The notes beneath the pieces are model-generated. The model was not told the DNA's origin, did not search any database, and saw only the letters and a program-made list of their open reading frames with translations. From the NCBI GenBank assembly GCA_914767715.1, contig OU612065.1, positions 22,260,001 to 22,320,000 on the forward strand: a stretch of 60,000 nucleotides of DNA. Reading direction: 5' to 3'. The translations under genes were made by a program, and so were the position numbers. This stretch comes from Membranipora membranacea (Eukaryota > Bryozoa > Gymnolaemata > Cheilostomatida > Membraniporidae). Shown here in pieces: positions 37,827-50,500 of the stretch; within the stretch, counting starts at the first letter, position 1; the number at the start of each line of letters is the position of its first letter.

Positions 37827-40800
37827 TCACATAACAGCGTCAGGTAGAGGGCCAATTGTCACACCCTGACCACTTTTACCCGTCTGCATCTGTGACACCT
37901 CATTCCATGTGTTACTCTCAGGATCATATGATTCTATCGCAGGTACATTCATATTACCGCCATATCCGCCTGCAATGAATCAATCTACATTATTATCTCT
38001 ATAATGATGAGTGCAACCAATGGTTTTCTGTTTTTGGAATCCAATTTACATAGCATGAGTTAACAATAAACTCAGCATATAAGTCTCAGAGTTGCGACTT
38101 TCAGGTCTAGAACAAAAAAAAATAGACCATGTCATGATAAGGAGGAGTTGTCTCTTCATGATTCAGAGAGGGCACGCAACTCTTTTTTGTTCTGGGCTCA
38201 AAAAACTATCATACGATATGCATGAAGGGAAGGTGAATCAAGGAGTTAACTCGTTTGGTATATACAGCTGGAATACTACGGGTTTTCTATACACTGCACA
38301 ATGAATTGTTGAAGCACGCTGAAGTCAATGACCAAGACATTGTTTGACATTTAATAGAATGAGGAATGGTTCATTTAACATCAAATAATGGACCATAGCA
38401 CCATCTAATAGTGTCATTCACCTATTGGTGACAGCAATAGCCTTATGTGTACATTAGAGTGTGCAGCCATAACATACCTAGAGCATAAAGCTTTCCTTTA
38501 ACATTTACGAGACTGAGTGCACTGCGAGGGTATCTCATGGGAGCCACCATTTCCCATGTCTCGGTCCGAGTATCGAACCTGCAACAAGGAATAATACATT
38601 GAAACCAGGATGCATACATGCATAAAGCACTTATAGGGAAATCGAAATGCCGTAGTCACGTAGAAGCAATAAAAACTTCCTCCTGAAAAGGTTTCGGAGA
38701 TGGTCTTGTATGGATAAAGGATACCCAATGAGAGTTTTGATCGTAAAAATTCAAAAAAATGGAGTTCAGTTTTTTGCTTGCCCCGTTTCTAGACTATAAT
38801 TGGCTTAACAATGACTTTCATTGCCCCATAAAAAAGATATTAAAGTCCGACCATGGCCCCGTTTTGCTCCTTATAAGGACATTGCCGCACTGAGAAAGTG
38901 AAAGTTACAGTGGTAAAATTTTGTCATTCAGATCCTGTTTGCATGCAAGCCGGATAATACTGTGCTATTTTTTGTCCCAGTAGCCCTGCATACGCCTATT
39001 TTCAGAAGTGCTATGGATTTTGGAGCACAAGTGACTTGGCAAAATTTTGCAAAACTGTAAACTGTCTAGCTATGCTTATTTATAGCCTTGGTGAGCGGCA
39101 ACATAAACACATGTTATGCAGTGTGCAAGCGCAATCTATCTTATCAAAATCAGAATATCCAAGTTTGATGTATCACAATTAAAACTGCTGAGTCAGAACT
39201 ACTTCGACAGAATATTTTGAGAATAGCACCGATGGCTTGTACTCTAAACAAGATAACAAGGGAAATTTTCAGATAGATAATTCAGTTCATTAAACCCTTC
39301 ACATCTCCACCGCACACGTGTAAGAAGGGATATAGATGTGATAGCGGAGGATGTTGGCCACACCAGAAGGTGTTTGGCATGATGACTTGCGATAGCTCAT
39401 CTTAAATATAGTACCTAGCCAAACGCTAACAGATGATTCAGCAAAATTTCAGGATAACTGACAAAATCATAACGCTTTTAATTCTTTGTTATTCAACATT
39501 GCTTCTTGGGGGATTCTTCAAGAGTGGAATAAGATTATATTCCAGTAGCTTCTGGTTGACAACCAAGTAGGGTGGGATTTTTAAATATAGGTTCTAATGC
39601 GTAGACGATTTACTCATTGTATATGATAAAGAAGGGAAGCTTTAAAGCCAAAGTCCTTTCGAGAGAAACTAGATGTTACGAGGATTATAGTGTTTGCAGC
39701 GGTTCAAACCAAGTCAGTCACCGGATTCATGACCATGAACATGACCCCGCTCATTGGTCACGGTTCTCAATTTAAACCTAGGAAAAATGTTACCATTGTG
39801 TTACAGGCTGGAGCCAATTATATCCCGTCTTGTGATTTCTATTTAGTTGATGGATCTGTCAGAAGATTAATGGCATAGCCAGCAGTGTCAGTTCTGTTTG
39901 CCATTACAGGATACCCTCTCTCGTGCAACCAGCACTGGCACGCACTGCACGTCTTGTGTCTGACTCAACGATCCAAATAAATTATGATTGCACAGATAGA
40001 ATTATTCCTGTCAAGCGATTAGTGGAGATGCGGTTCAAGGACAATGCACCTTAGCTATTTGTCAGGTGAATCATTTTCTCCTTCATAAGGATTATATACC
40101 AGAATTCCATCAATTCCACATTCATAAAAAATTACCTACCGTTTTTTTTCTTAGCAAGCTTACAGTTCATCAATTTTAACATAGACAGAGACACTTTGTA
40201 CCACAAGGTGATAAGGCACATGTGATTTGCAAACATGAAACAGAACATATTGTAAAAAAATCCTGGTTAAATCTTACCAGCCCCAGATCTTATGGTGGAC
40301 ATTGGCGGGCATCGAATCCATCTGTTTTCTTCAGGGTAATACTTTTCCATAGTGCTGAGCCTGACTTGACCATTAGATCCACCGACAGCATACAGAAACC
40401 TGTTCACCACTGCCAGACCAGCTGCTATCCTTTTAGTTGACATACTTGCTACTACAGTCCATTCTCTTGTCAAAGGGTCATAGCTGGAAAGATATAATAC
40501 AAATTGGTCGGTAAATTGACAGTCATGGTGAAATATTTACAACGGCATGGTACTATCCAGCCAACACAGCCTCCAGTCATATACAGGGCTCATAATCTAT
40601 GGTGTCACAAATCACAAAAGCTGCTCCACTCAAAATAATCTCTATCATTGTCTTATCAAATACCCTATTCCGAAAGGAAAGGAATAAAAAATATGGAAAT
40701 GGGTGTCTCTGACATATTATGGTCATGGTTGAAATTAAAGACCATCATGTCATATTCAACTACGGGGTTTTGGGTCTGCCAGCCGGGTTTTAATTATGGC

Positions 40801-43800
40801 ATACGGTGACTAAGCAAATCTGGTAACGTTCATAGAGAACTTTCAGAGCAGAACAGACTATCCAGCAATATAGCCAACATTTGCCGAGATGATTGCCCAA
40901 CAAATTCATAACATCACTATGAGTGAGGCACCAAGGAAGCATCAATCAGCATAGTGTCCTCACCCTCAGCAAAGTTATGAGAAGTTTCGGATCTGCACAA
41001 GTCTTCACGGAACAATATAGCGCAAATCCCTGTCATACATTTTGCCTGATAACTCTTGCGCTATCAACAAATCACCTTATACGAGGAAACGACGTTCAAT
41101 TTGCAAGTCATACCAATTGGTAAACATAACAAGTAATATATCACTGGCCTACTACAAGTATTATGGTAATCATTATTGGCAAAAAATTAAGTGGAAACTT
41201 GTCACAGGCGACCAAGATCCGAAGTCAAATTCACCTTAATCGACAAATAAAAAGACGACCTGGTGTCTAAATCTAGGCTTACTCCCACCTCCCACCTCTA
41301 TCTACATCATAAACTCCTCAAATGCACAAGATGCAAGAATTTCGGGGGAAGTGTGCTAAATAAAAATTGCAGATGGCGACCGAGATATGACAGCAATCTG
41401 AAGTCCCTTCCAACGATACTGTTAGCCAAGGGGACTTTCCATTAATATCATTCTAAATTACTATCTGATCGCTCAATCAATGGGTGAGGCCTGCTAGGAA
41501 TCTTGTTCCAAATACTCACTCACCGATGGAACTATGTATATTTCGAATGAATGATTTGGGAAAGAATTTGTCTTATTGAAACACCAAATGGGCGATAACT
41601 TTGAGTGAGGTGATAGCGATAAATTGCTCATTCTAATTGAAAGAACCTCCAAGATATCTACCATTTTCTACTATTTGAAGACGAGTCTACAATATTTCCT
41701 TGAAAACAGTTCGGCTTTGCTAGGATGAAAATTTGACCTGGACTATGATTAATATGTGTGGGTAGTGTGGTGATTTCAGTGCCCAATTACTAGCTTGGTC
41801 AGGGCAGAATAAATTATTATTATTATTATATTATTTGAAAAAGATAGGAATTGATTGATTTTTCTTCCAACTTTTTTTTCTCTTTTGACCACAAAATTAC
41901 ATTTTTTCCTATCTTATTGATGCCCTGAGCCCATCTTTTGACAATTATTGCGATTTTCTTGTATTAGTGCCTAGTAAATACTGACTATCATTGCTACATC
42001 TTTCATACTTGAGGATTATTAAAGTCTCTTGTTTGCCAAATGAAATGGGTTAATTTAATGTCAAATGAAAAAGGCTACACAGCAGCTGTGTAGCCTTTTT
42101 CATTTGACGTCAAATGACAGCACACTGCACCCCTTAATAATAATAATAAAGTTTATTTATGAAACGCTTAATATAATTGTTTAAAAACAATGATTTCTAA
42201 GCGTTGTACATTTGATAAAAGGTTAAAATAGAAACATATACTATGAAATAAGCCTGCTGGTAAAATTAATAAAATTGATTAAAATTTTTTTATCATAAAA
42301 ATAATTAATGATATAAGAAAAAATTTTATGAAAGATGAGATAATTAAGATAATTAAAACCTACAAGTGGCAACTGCCCAGCACCTAAAAATCAACTATAA
42401 AACCTAAATATATGGGGTATATGCGTCCCGGAAAAGATACGTTTTTAACTGTGATTTAAATGAGGAGGTGGAAGAGAGATCACGACTAGAGTTATATATG
42501 CAGAATATGTAGCCTTTTAATTTGACAGCAACCATAGTCAAATTAACCGTTCCATTATTATCACTATTATTATTATGATTTTCGTAACAACAAGATATAG
42601 TCCTACCTCCAAACAACCTCACCATCACAGTAATTGTAAAATGATAGACTCAGGGCACCAAGGCGGAAAAAACAACAATCTCACCTAAAAACCGTAAACA
42701 AAAACAACACCTGTCCTCAACATAACAGTAAACAGTAAGAAAAAAAAAGATGAATCGCAAGTATTTGACCTTTTCAATGGTAAGCATTGCTCTCCTGTTC
42801 CTTTATATCAATTTGTCATACTGAGTTTCGATTAGAGATGCCACCATGTTAAGACTATAATCCAACCAACCGACTGTCTCAAGCCTCCCATTTTCAATCC
42901 TTTCAATCACAAAAATTGTAACAGCTGCCAATATTATAATGAAGTTAGGCACCCTGCATCATACTTCAAACCAGCGGAGGAAAGTATTCGCAGGAGGGAA
43001 AGTCCACCTTTTTTCACATGATGAAAATAGTGAAATTTATTACTGGCTAACATTACTCACCCAATTTACTTAATATAAGCTCCCATCTTAGCTAGCTAAA
43101 CTAGTGCTAGCTAACATTAAGTCACCCCAAACTAGCTAATCTAAACTCTAGCTCATATTTACTCCACTTAAGTAAATATAGAAGTTCTCACTCTAATATT
43201 CTGAGATCCAATATAAATCACTCACCATTCTACAGATTGAAGTCCCTCGGCATCGTTTGATCCTCCGGCAGCATATAGTTTGTTGTCCAGTACAGCTACA
43301 GCAACCCTGTTTCTAGGCGAGTGCATCGATGGTAATCTAGTCCACTCATTGGTTTTTGGATTGTAGCTGTCCATTAAACTTTGATCTTCATTTGGTGTAT
43401 CCCTACTAATATTACGGCCCCCCAAAGCGTACACATGTCCTAGTATGGTACATGCTGCTAAGCCTGATCGTGCGTATGGAAGGTCGGCGATTCGCCTCCA
43501 ATTGTTGTCATGAGGATTATAATACTCTACGTTTCTTATGGATGCATTCAAATAGCCTCCTATACAGTAAATAACCTGTTTTTCACAGGGAACGCGTGGC
43601 GCCTCCACTGCGGTACAGAGGTGCATTTGCAATTCTTTGAATCGCTGGTTCAGTTTTTCTACACATTTATCTGGCACTCGTTGAAGGATTTTACAGTGTT
43701 TGAGCTGGCTCTGTATGAACTCAGGAGGTATACTCCCGAGTCGCACATTGTCTAATAATTGCAGAAGGTGTCTACCCCTGGAGTCTACATCGTGAGAGAC

Positions 43801-44394
43801 CCAATTTAGCACCGCCATGTATACCTCCGACTCGCATCGCACAGTCATTTCATTTGCTTCGAGGATTTCAGTCAATTCTTTCAAAACTAATGTTAAAAAC
43901 TCCTCTGTATGTCTCACCTCGCTGAACCTTTTCAGTATATATCGTTTTGCCTTTTTTTCTAGTTCCAGGCAGTCGTATTGGTGAGCAAATTTCCTAATGC
44001 CTATACAGTTAGTTGGGTCCAGTTGATGTTCTAAAAATGTACTACATGCCTCAATGACGTGTGGCATTTGAAGCATCATAGCAGCTTGTATAAGGTCACA
44101 GACAGTACTTTCAGTAACACAAACTTCTGTAGTATATATAAAATCTAAAACGATGCTTAGAGTACTCGGTGATATATTAGTATGCTTCATATCGACCTCT
44201 CTCTTGCAACACTCTATCATACCACCTTTAAACATTGCATTAAAGTATGGGCTGGCGGACGCCAACACAACTTTGTGACAAGGAAATCGTTTCCCCCCAG
44301 CTGACAACGATACATCACAAAGTCGATTGCTCATGCGTAGTTGGTTCAGAGACTCAAAAGATTCTTTCATTTGACTGATAACTGTGAACATCAT
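37827..44394 (-). CDS. KEAP1: KEAP1 homologue (BTB-BACK-Kelch adaptor), one exon not found
   Basis: Substrate adaptor of the CUL3 ubiquitin ligase that holds NRF2/CNC factors low until oxidants or electrophiles modify its cysteines. Exons found: 44394-43226 (BTB, BACK, Kelch 1-2), 40483-40278 (Kelch 3, most of 4), 38578-38478 (Kelch 5), 37969-37827 (Kelch 6, TGA at 37827-37829). KEAP1-specific matches: QLDPTNCIGI, VRCESEVYMAVLNWV, ARSGLAAC, SPRNRV. NRF2-contact residues equal to human Tyr334, Ser363, Arg380, Arg415, Arg483, Ser508, Ser555, Tyr572 and Ser602 are present; Asn382 is Ile. Sensor positions Cys151 and Cys273 are Thr and Leu; Cys288 is kept. Exon 40278 ends in phase 1 but exon 38578 needs phase 2, so about 27 codons (end of blade 4, start of blade 5) are missing. 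An in-frame open stretch upstream reaches an acceptor at 44469, so a further 5' exon is possible. Confidence 0.88.
38579..40277 (-). other. KEAP1 intron interval where the blade 4/5 exon should lie
   Basis: I looked on the minus strand for the expected Gly-Gly-Tyr-Asp-Gly and SVER coding pattern between an acceptor and a donor and did not find it. A short exon of length 3n+1 is required here to restore the frame. No transposon end is obvious in the interval. Confidence 0.6.
42059..42109. other. 24-bp perfect hairpin with 3-nt loop
   Basis: TCAAATGAAAAAGGCTACAC and flanking bases pair exactly with 42086-42109 around the loop CAG (only the outermost pair is G-T). The arm word GTAGCCTTT-AATTTGACA recurs at about 42509-42527, so this is probably the end of a repeat. 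It lies in a KEAP1 intron. Confidence 0.85.
42130..42500 (-). mobile_element. 3' end of a LINE retrotransposon
   Basis: On the minus strand the last codons read SSTSSFKSQLKTYLF and then a stop, a common C-terminal motif of CR1/Jockey-type reverse transcriptase ORFs. A short 3' UTR with AAGCGTTTCATAAATAAAC and a (TTA)n tail follows near 42130. It is 5' truncated and in a KEAP1 intron. Confidence 0.6.
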
Positions 44395-44468
44395 AGTGCC
44401 ATCACTTGGTAAAGCCTCTCTGACAGGTTGCTTTGGTCGGTAGCATATCGGAGGTCCCTTGCGTTTTC

Positions 44469-44929
44469 CTTAATATAAAAACAAGTGTTAGCAAAATGAT
44501 ACCAAAGTTTGTTGATCTTGCTTGAAAAGGACCATTTCAAGCTAATTTCATATTCTGTATTGAAATCACCTGTTTACAAACTGTAACTGAGTATTTTTAA
44601 ATAAATATAACTATTTTAATCCTGTTATTGAGCACAACTGAGATGTATGCGTTTTGATGAGTCACAAACCACCAATATTATCGGTGTGAAACTTCCACAA
44701 GTAATTATATTTGTCAAGGCAAAGAAAATCTCAGGAAATTCCCTCCAAAGTGTTGATGAGTCACAACCCACCAAAATTCATCGCTGTCATCCGGTTGGAA
44801 ACTTTCAAAACTAGGCCTATCAACAATTTTTCTACGGTTTACTAAGTCAGAGAAAATCTGATGATAAATAGACCATAAACAGTAAAAATTGAATAAATAT
44901 TATGATTTAGAATAAAGGAGTAAGAATGG
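44469..44929. other. 5' flank of the KEAP1 gene
   Basis: No confident exon. It contains two diverged copies of a motif around GATGAGTCACAA-CCACCAA (about 44657 and 44756). TGAGTCA resembles AP-1/CNC binding sites, but this is a weak sequence match only. Confidence 0.35.
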
Positions 44930-45245
44930 ACGTTTTCATGTACACATAGACTGCATACTAGAGGTAATAGAGAGAAACTGCTTCGTCCATTTTTTAAGAA
45001 TTCTCACATTTTTGATGCCGACTCTTTAGTGTGTAGTAGGATTGAAAATACTGCTAACAATTTTATCAATTTTGATACACATATTCTGAATCAGTGCTAC
45101 TCTTTTTGGAGGAAATCATACAGGACGCCAAAAATTAAGACCGAAAGATTTTTATGTAGTTTTATACCTACCAGTATCAAAGTTTTAAATGATATACCGT
45201 TACAATCACAGAGCCTTTATAAACAATTGTGAACTGTCTTATCTT
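44930..45245 (+). mobile_element. 3' end of a LINE retrotransposon
   Basis: A plus-strand reading frame (45029-45232) includes WRKSYRTPKIKTERF, SFIPTSIKVLND and a short C-terminus. This layout is typical of the last part of invertebrate LINE ORF2. It is followed at once by a TCTTA-type short repeat tail. Only the 3' end is present. Confidence 0.55.
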
Positions 45246-46116
45246 ATCTTACTGTGGCATATGAACCTAGTAACCAGAAATAATCTGGAGGTAAAATAAT
45301 TTGTCATTCACTATACCTGTTTGATTAGGTAAAGCGCCGAGTGCGCATGGCATCCAAGCCAGTGTAAGAAGTCCCTGGTAACGACATGATAGAGATTGCT
45401 GGTATTTAGTCTACTTCACACAACCTTTTCACTCACCAGATTTCCCACATATCCGCAATAAGTTACATCCAGTGATGGTATAACTCATGGAAATACAGCT
45501 TATCCTTGATATTCCTGCGAAATAAAGAAACACCAAATTTTTGACTATGAAGTATGTATATCGGGGATATTGATATTGGGAAGGATGTGGTGCTTCTTCT
45601 ATCAAGGCCCTATACCAGCATGAAATCATAAAGATTTCAACTACAGCAAAGTTCATAAATATTAACAGGCGAAATCTGAGCCTGCATTGTCGGTGTCCGC
45701 ATGAGTTCAGGCCAGTAGGCCTTAATTGATGATGATAATAACTTGGAGAAAGAAACTTTACCAAGGCCATCAATCGATGGTTCGATGAGGTTAATCTCTA
45801 CACATATGGTGAGAAAATCAGGGTTGGCAGTGGACCAACTGGTCGCGATGCAGCCGGCAGGTTTTTTTTGCAATATCTTTGTCAAATTATGCAAATGATT
45901 GATTGAATCTTGCCAAAAGGAAAATTTTCCTACTGATTTTGCACAGATTTCAGTGGGAACTGTGTTCTAATTGTTCCCTCTCTAATGTTTACAACTCCTT
46001 AATAATATTCATTTAGCTGATAAAAAATATCCTGGTTATCATGCGGTGTCATGCGATCATTTATGATACTTCAGATACTTTTTTGGGAGCGCTTCATTTT
46101 AAATTTTGGTGTTTTA

Positions 46117-46140
46117 AGTTTCAAGTTTCAAGTTTCAAGT
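46117..46140. repeat. Short AAGTTTC tandem repeat
   Basis: Three to four copies of a 7-base unit (AAGTTTC) just upstream of exon 5 of CAP unit 3. Confidence 0.8.
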
Positions 46141-47272
46141 GCTGTAATATTTATTCGAAAAAAGTCATTTCATGTATTCAAGTGGTGATGTAAAGCAGAA
46201 GAAAATTTCATTGTTCATTGAAAGACTGATGTGATCATTTCTTCACAGGAGTTCCTGACCAAAAGAGAGACTCCAAAACAATCGGCCATTACACAACAGT
46301 TGTGTGGGCCGCCACGAATATAGTCGGTTGTGGATATGCTAGATGCAACGGATTCAACGTAACTACGAAAGGAAGGCACTACGTTTGTAACTATGCACCT
46401 GCGTAAGTTGAGATAGCTCTGATAAAAACAAACATTTCCATTCAAACAACACAAAAAACATTCAATAATCTTTCTTTCATTATTTTTGGCCTGACCGAAC
46501 GTATTACATGTGAACGATATACATTATATATATATATAATAGTATAATAAGTCTATGGGAATAGCATTCTAGTTAACTGAGCACATATTATTTAGATTCC
46601 ATTTTGTTTTTTATACAAGCGGCAAGCTGTAAACGGTGTCGGGTAATGTCTGTCAAAAAGGAAGAACTTATCGGCTCTGAAGGAATCTATTTAGAGTTTT
46701 TTTCAATTAAGATATTTCGATCAATGTTTAAGTCAGCCCGGTTCTCAATTATTTGGCATCAACTCAGAAACTGTGTTAATTATGATACCCTTGCAAGAAG
46801 TGAACATAGTACTACCGTGAGTCTTCATGAACTTTCGTGCCCAGCCTGTCATCGATTGAATAAAAAGGCGATTCACCATTGGTAGTTGTCGCTGAAAAAT
46901 CATGAGTTCTACAATATAGATTTGGGATGGTTACAATTTCTGGTATACATTTGGTCAATCTAAATGTATTGATTCACAATCTTAGGAACCACACCAGCCC
47001 ATTTCAATTGCATTGTTTCATGCCTGTGTCAGAGGAGACACAATGTGACTGTTATTGTTCAATTGACCTGTGACCAAAACCTAGTTACACTGCATGGTTT
47101 CAGAATGGAAGCTGACATTTCAAGCAGATCAAGGCACGAAGTCCGCACAAAGCTTGATTAGCCTACTTGTGCAAACGGCACACTACTTTATGTATAAAGG
47201 CAATACACTTCTTTTTACGGAGTGGATCCCTCTGTATTATCAGAATCTGGAGAGAAATGTTGTACTCATAAT

Positions 47273-47464
47273 TGTTGTATTATCCCTATTTTGGAATTGT
47301 CAGTTCATGTATACTGGTTGTTTAGTAGAGTTGTCTTTCCAAACACATATTCTTATTTTTAACTAGTCAAATAAAGTCACTTTTGAGCATGGTGCAAAAG
47401 CCAGAGCTAATAATATATCAAGGACTGCGTAAGCTTTGGCAAAAGCAATAACAAGCTTAGTTCA
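47273..47464 (+). repeat. 5' LTR
   Basis: 192 bp, TGTTGTATTATCC to GCTTAGTTCA. Compared with the 3' LTR it has an extra 45 bp near 47400, bounded by GCAAAAGC repeats (8 bp on each side), which looks like a small insertion with duplication. It has the empty site (AACTAGTC) for the MITE in the 3' LTR. Confidence 0.92.
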
Positions 47465-47476
47465 TGGTGGCAGCGG
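47465..47476 (+). promoter_or_regulatory. Primer-binding-site position of the LTR element
   Basis: TGGTGGCAGCGG starts directly after the CA end of the 5' LTR. That is where minus-strand primer tRNA anneals, and it has the TGG start typical of such sites. The primer tRNA species was not determined. Confidence 0.6.
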
Positions 47477-47543
47477 TTTCTGGGTGAGTTTGAGCAATGA
47501 ACTAAACCTTCATTTAGTTCATTGGTTTGAGGCAGATAACAGT

Positions 47544-50500
47544 ATGGAAGGCATAACCCCCACTCAGCCCATTGACATGAGGGCCAGTGATTTAGCTGTT
47601 GAGTGGAGAAGTTGGCATTACTCAACTCAGGCATTGTTGTGGAGGAGAGGACCTCAGGGAGATGTACTCTCAGATGGAATTTAAAAATCCAGATTCTGGG
47701 GCTGAGAGTGAGATAGAGGAGGGTACTGATGGCAGGAAATTAAAAGATGTCCTTCAAAGGTTTCATGACCATTGTAATCCAAGATCTGGTATTGTTGTGT
47801 CAAGATACAAATTTCATAACAGCAACCAAAATGGAGAGTCTATTGATGTTTACCTGATGAAGCTAAGGAGACTTGCACAGTCATGTGATTTTGGTGATCA
47901 GAGAGACTCGCTGATACGGGACAAGTTGGCTATTTGGGCTTGATGATGAAGAAGTCAGACACAAGCTTATGAAAGAGGACGACGATAGACTCACTCTTAA
48001 TTATGTAATTAAATCTTTGAGGGTAGCAGAGGCAGCGAAGGCATCCAAGGATGCAGAAGAAAAGGAGTCCAAGGTTGAAGAGAAACCAGGCGGTAGTGTA
48101 GAAGGCTTGAGTTACGGAAAGAAAACAAACTATCCTGGGCAAGGCTTAAAGACAGGTCAGTTCAGGAAACGATGTGAGAAATGCGGGAATGACCACCCCC
48201 CTAGGAAATGTCCAGCATATGGCCACAAATGCCAGAAATATAATCATTTTTCTAGAGTGTGCAGCTCTTCTAAGGAGGTGAATGACATTCAGCAGGATGA
48301 AGAGAGTGAGACCGCTGAGTTATTTCTTGGTGAAATCGACTTGATCGAATCCATTGTTGCTAGTTCATGGTATTCAAAGGTGAGAGTTGGTACAGATATG
48401 AAACAGAACCAAGTTGTCAAGTTCAAACTGGACACGGGGGCAGTGTTGAGTGTATGTGGCCGGCAACACTGCAAGGGGGGGTCTGAAACCTACCAACAAG
48501 AGACTGTTTGGCCCAGGCAAAACACCTTTGAGGTGTCTTGGGGTTATGAAGAGCACCATGGAGGTAGGTAGCCGCAAAATCTTAGAGGACATATATGTTG
48601 TTGAGAATCAATCACATCCGCTACTGGGTAAGAGAGCTTGTGAGGCTCTAGACCTAATCTCTGTGAACAAAGTGAGATGCGAAGTTGGCTTGGTGAAAGT
48701 GGATGAAAAGCTATTCGAAGGTTTGGGTAAAGTTAGCAGGGAGTATTCAATAACTCTGAAAGAAAAAACGCCATTCCATATGCTCTCTATGTACCAAGAC
48801 CTATTCCCTTCCCACTTATCAAGGCTACTGACGAAGCTTCACAACAGATGGTTGACAACAAAGTTGAGGATGAACCAAGTCTATAGGTTACCCAAGGGTT
48901 AGCAAGCAGTCCAGAAATCTTTGCAGCAGAGATGAACAGTATTTTGGAGGGTATAGAATATGGTGTGATCGTGCACATGGATGATGTGCTTGTGTATGGC
49001 AAAGATCTGACAGAACATGATGGTAGACTTGAACAGGTTCTACATAGAGGATCAAAGCGGCAGGCATGACATTGAACAAGGATAAGTGCAAATTCGGAGA
49101 GAAAAGTGTACAATTTCTTGGATATGTGATTGATGGAAATGGAATAAATGCCGGGCCCAGAATACAGGGAATTATAGACTTCCCTGTCCCAACAGATATT
49201 ACAGCTGTTCGAAGCTTCCTATGCCTAGCAAATCAGTTTGCTAGGTTTTAAAACGGGCTGGCTGATGTCAGTTGGCCTCTGAGAGAGCTGCTTCGAACAG
49301 AGGTCAAGGAGAATGGTTGGTATTGGGGCCAAGCACAGGAGCAAGCGTTCCAGGATGTGAAAGTATTGTTTAGAGAACCACCGGTGTTGGCAACATACAG
49401 CTGTGAGAGAAAAACATTTGTAACCACTGATGCCAGTAGAGATTGAGTGGGGGCAGTGCTAAGTCAGGTACAAGATGATGGATCCAGGAGACTAGTAGCA
49501 GCTGCTAGTCGCTCGTTGAATGATGCTGAAGAGAGGTATGCAGCCATTGAGCTTGAGGCATTGGCTATCTGCTGGGCTATGGAGAAATTCTCACAGTATG
49601 TGCTTGGAATGGAGGGGGTAACAATAGAGACTGGTCATAAAGCTCTGGTACCCTTGTTTGGGTGCATGTTTCTCGACAAGTTACCTCCGCGCTTACAAGG
49701 GTTCAAGCTGAGACTGCAGAGATTTCAATTTTCAGTGCAACATGTGCCTGGAGCCCAGAACAAAGCAGCTGACGCTCTCTCTCGTTACACGAGAGCTGCA
49801 CCTGATATCAGTGATTTGAGAAGAGTGGAAGCTATAGAGTTTTACATAGACAATGTTGTCCATCTCAATGGAACAGACACAATGTTGGAGCAGTTCCAGA
49901 CAGAACAGAAACAAGATGCTGTGCTGAGCAAAGTTATGGAGTATGTGGAGCAGAATCGGCCTGCATACCTTTCATCTGTCGACACTCTGATCCAGCCATA
50001 CTTTGAGAGAAAAGGCCTGCTGACAATAAACAAAGGATACTTGATACTGGGCACCAAACTGATAGTGACGCTTTCTCAACAACTGAAGGTTTTGGAAGAC
50101 ATCCACAGAGGACATCTAGGCATAACGAAGTGCCAAGCTAGAGGTAGAGGTAGTCTATGGTGGCCCGGGATGAACAAATCAATAGAAGATATGGTGAAGA
50201 AATGTAGAGAGTGCAAGGAGGAGGCCAATAAAACACACGAGCCTCTACGACCCAGTGCGACACCCGAACGCCCCTGGCAGATATTAGGCACCGACCTGTT
50301 TCATCTTAATGGGAACAACTACCTCATTATTGCGGACTACTATTCCAGATACCCTGAGGTGGCGTTGCTTGGCAAGGACACAAGCTCAAGAAACACGATA
50401 GCCCACCTGAAGAGTGTGTTTTCTCGACACAGAACACCTGAGTGTGTCATTTCGGACAATAGCCCTCAATACTCCTCAGAGGAGTTTGCTAAATTCTCTG

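Noticed and set aside
44469-44929. NRF2/AP-1 binding sites (TGAGTCA) upstream of KEAP1 as a feedback element
   Set aside because: The 7-base match is short and occurs often by chance in 60 kb. No full antioxidant response element core with flanking GC was found.
46604-46885. 93-codon plus-strand frame left of the gypsy element, as MULE N-terminus
   Set aside because: It could be part of the interrupted transposon, but no MULE motif is visible and it ends well before the insertion point.
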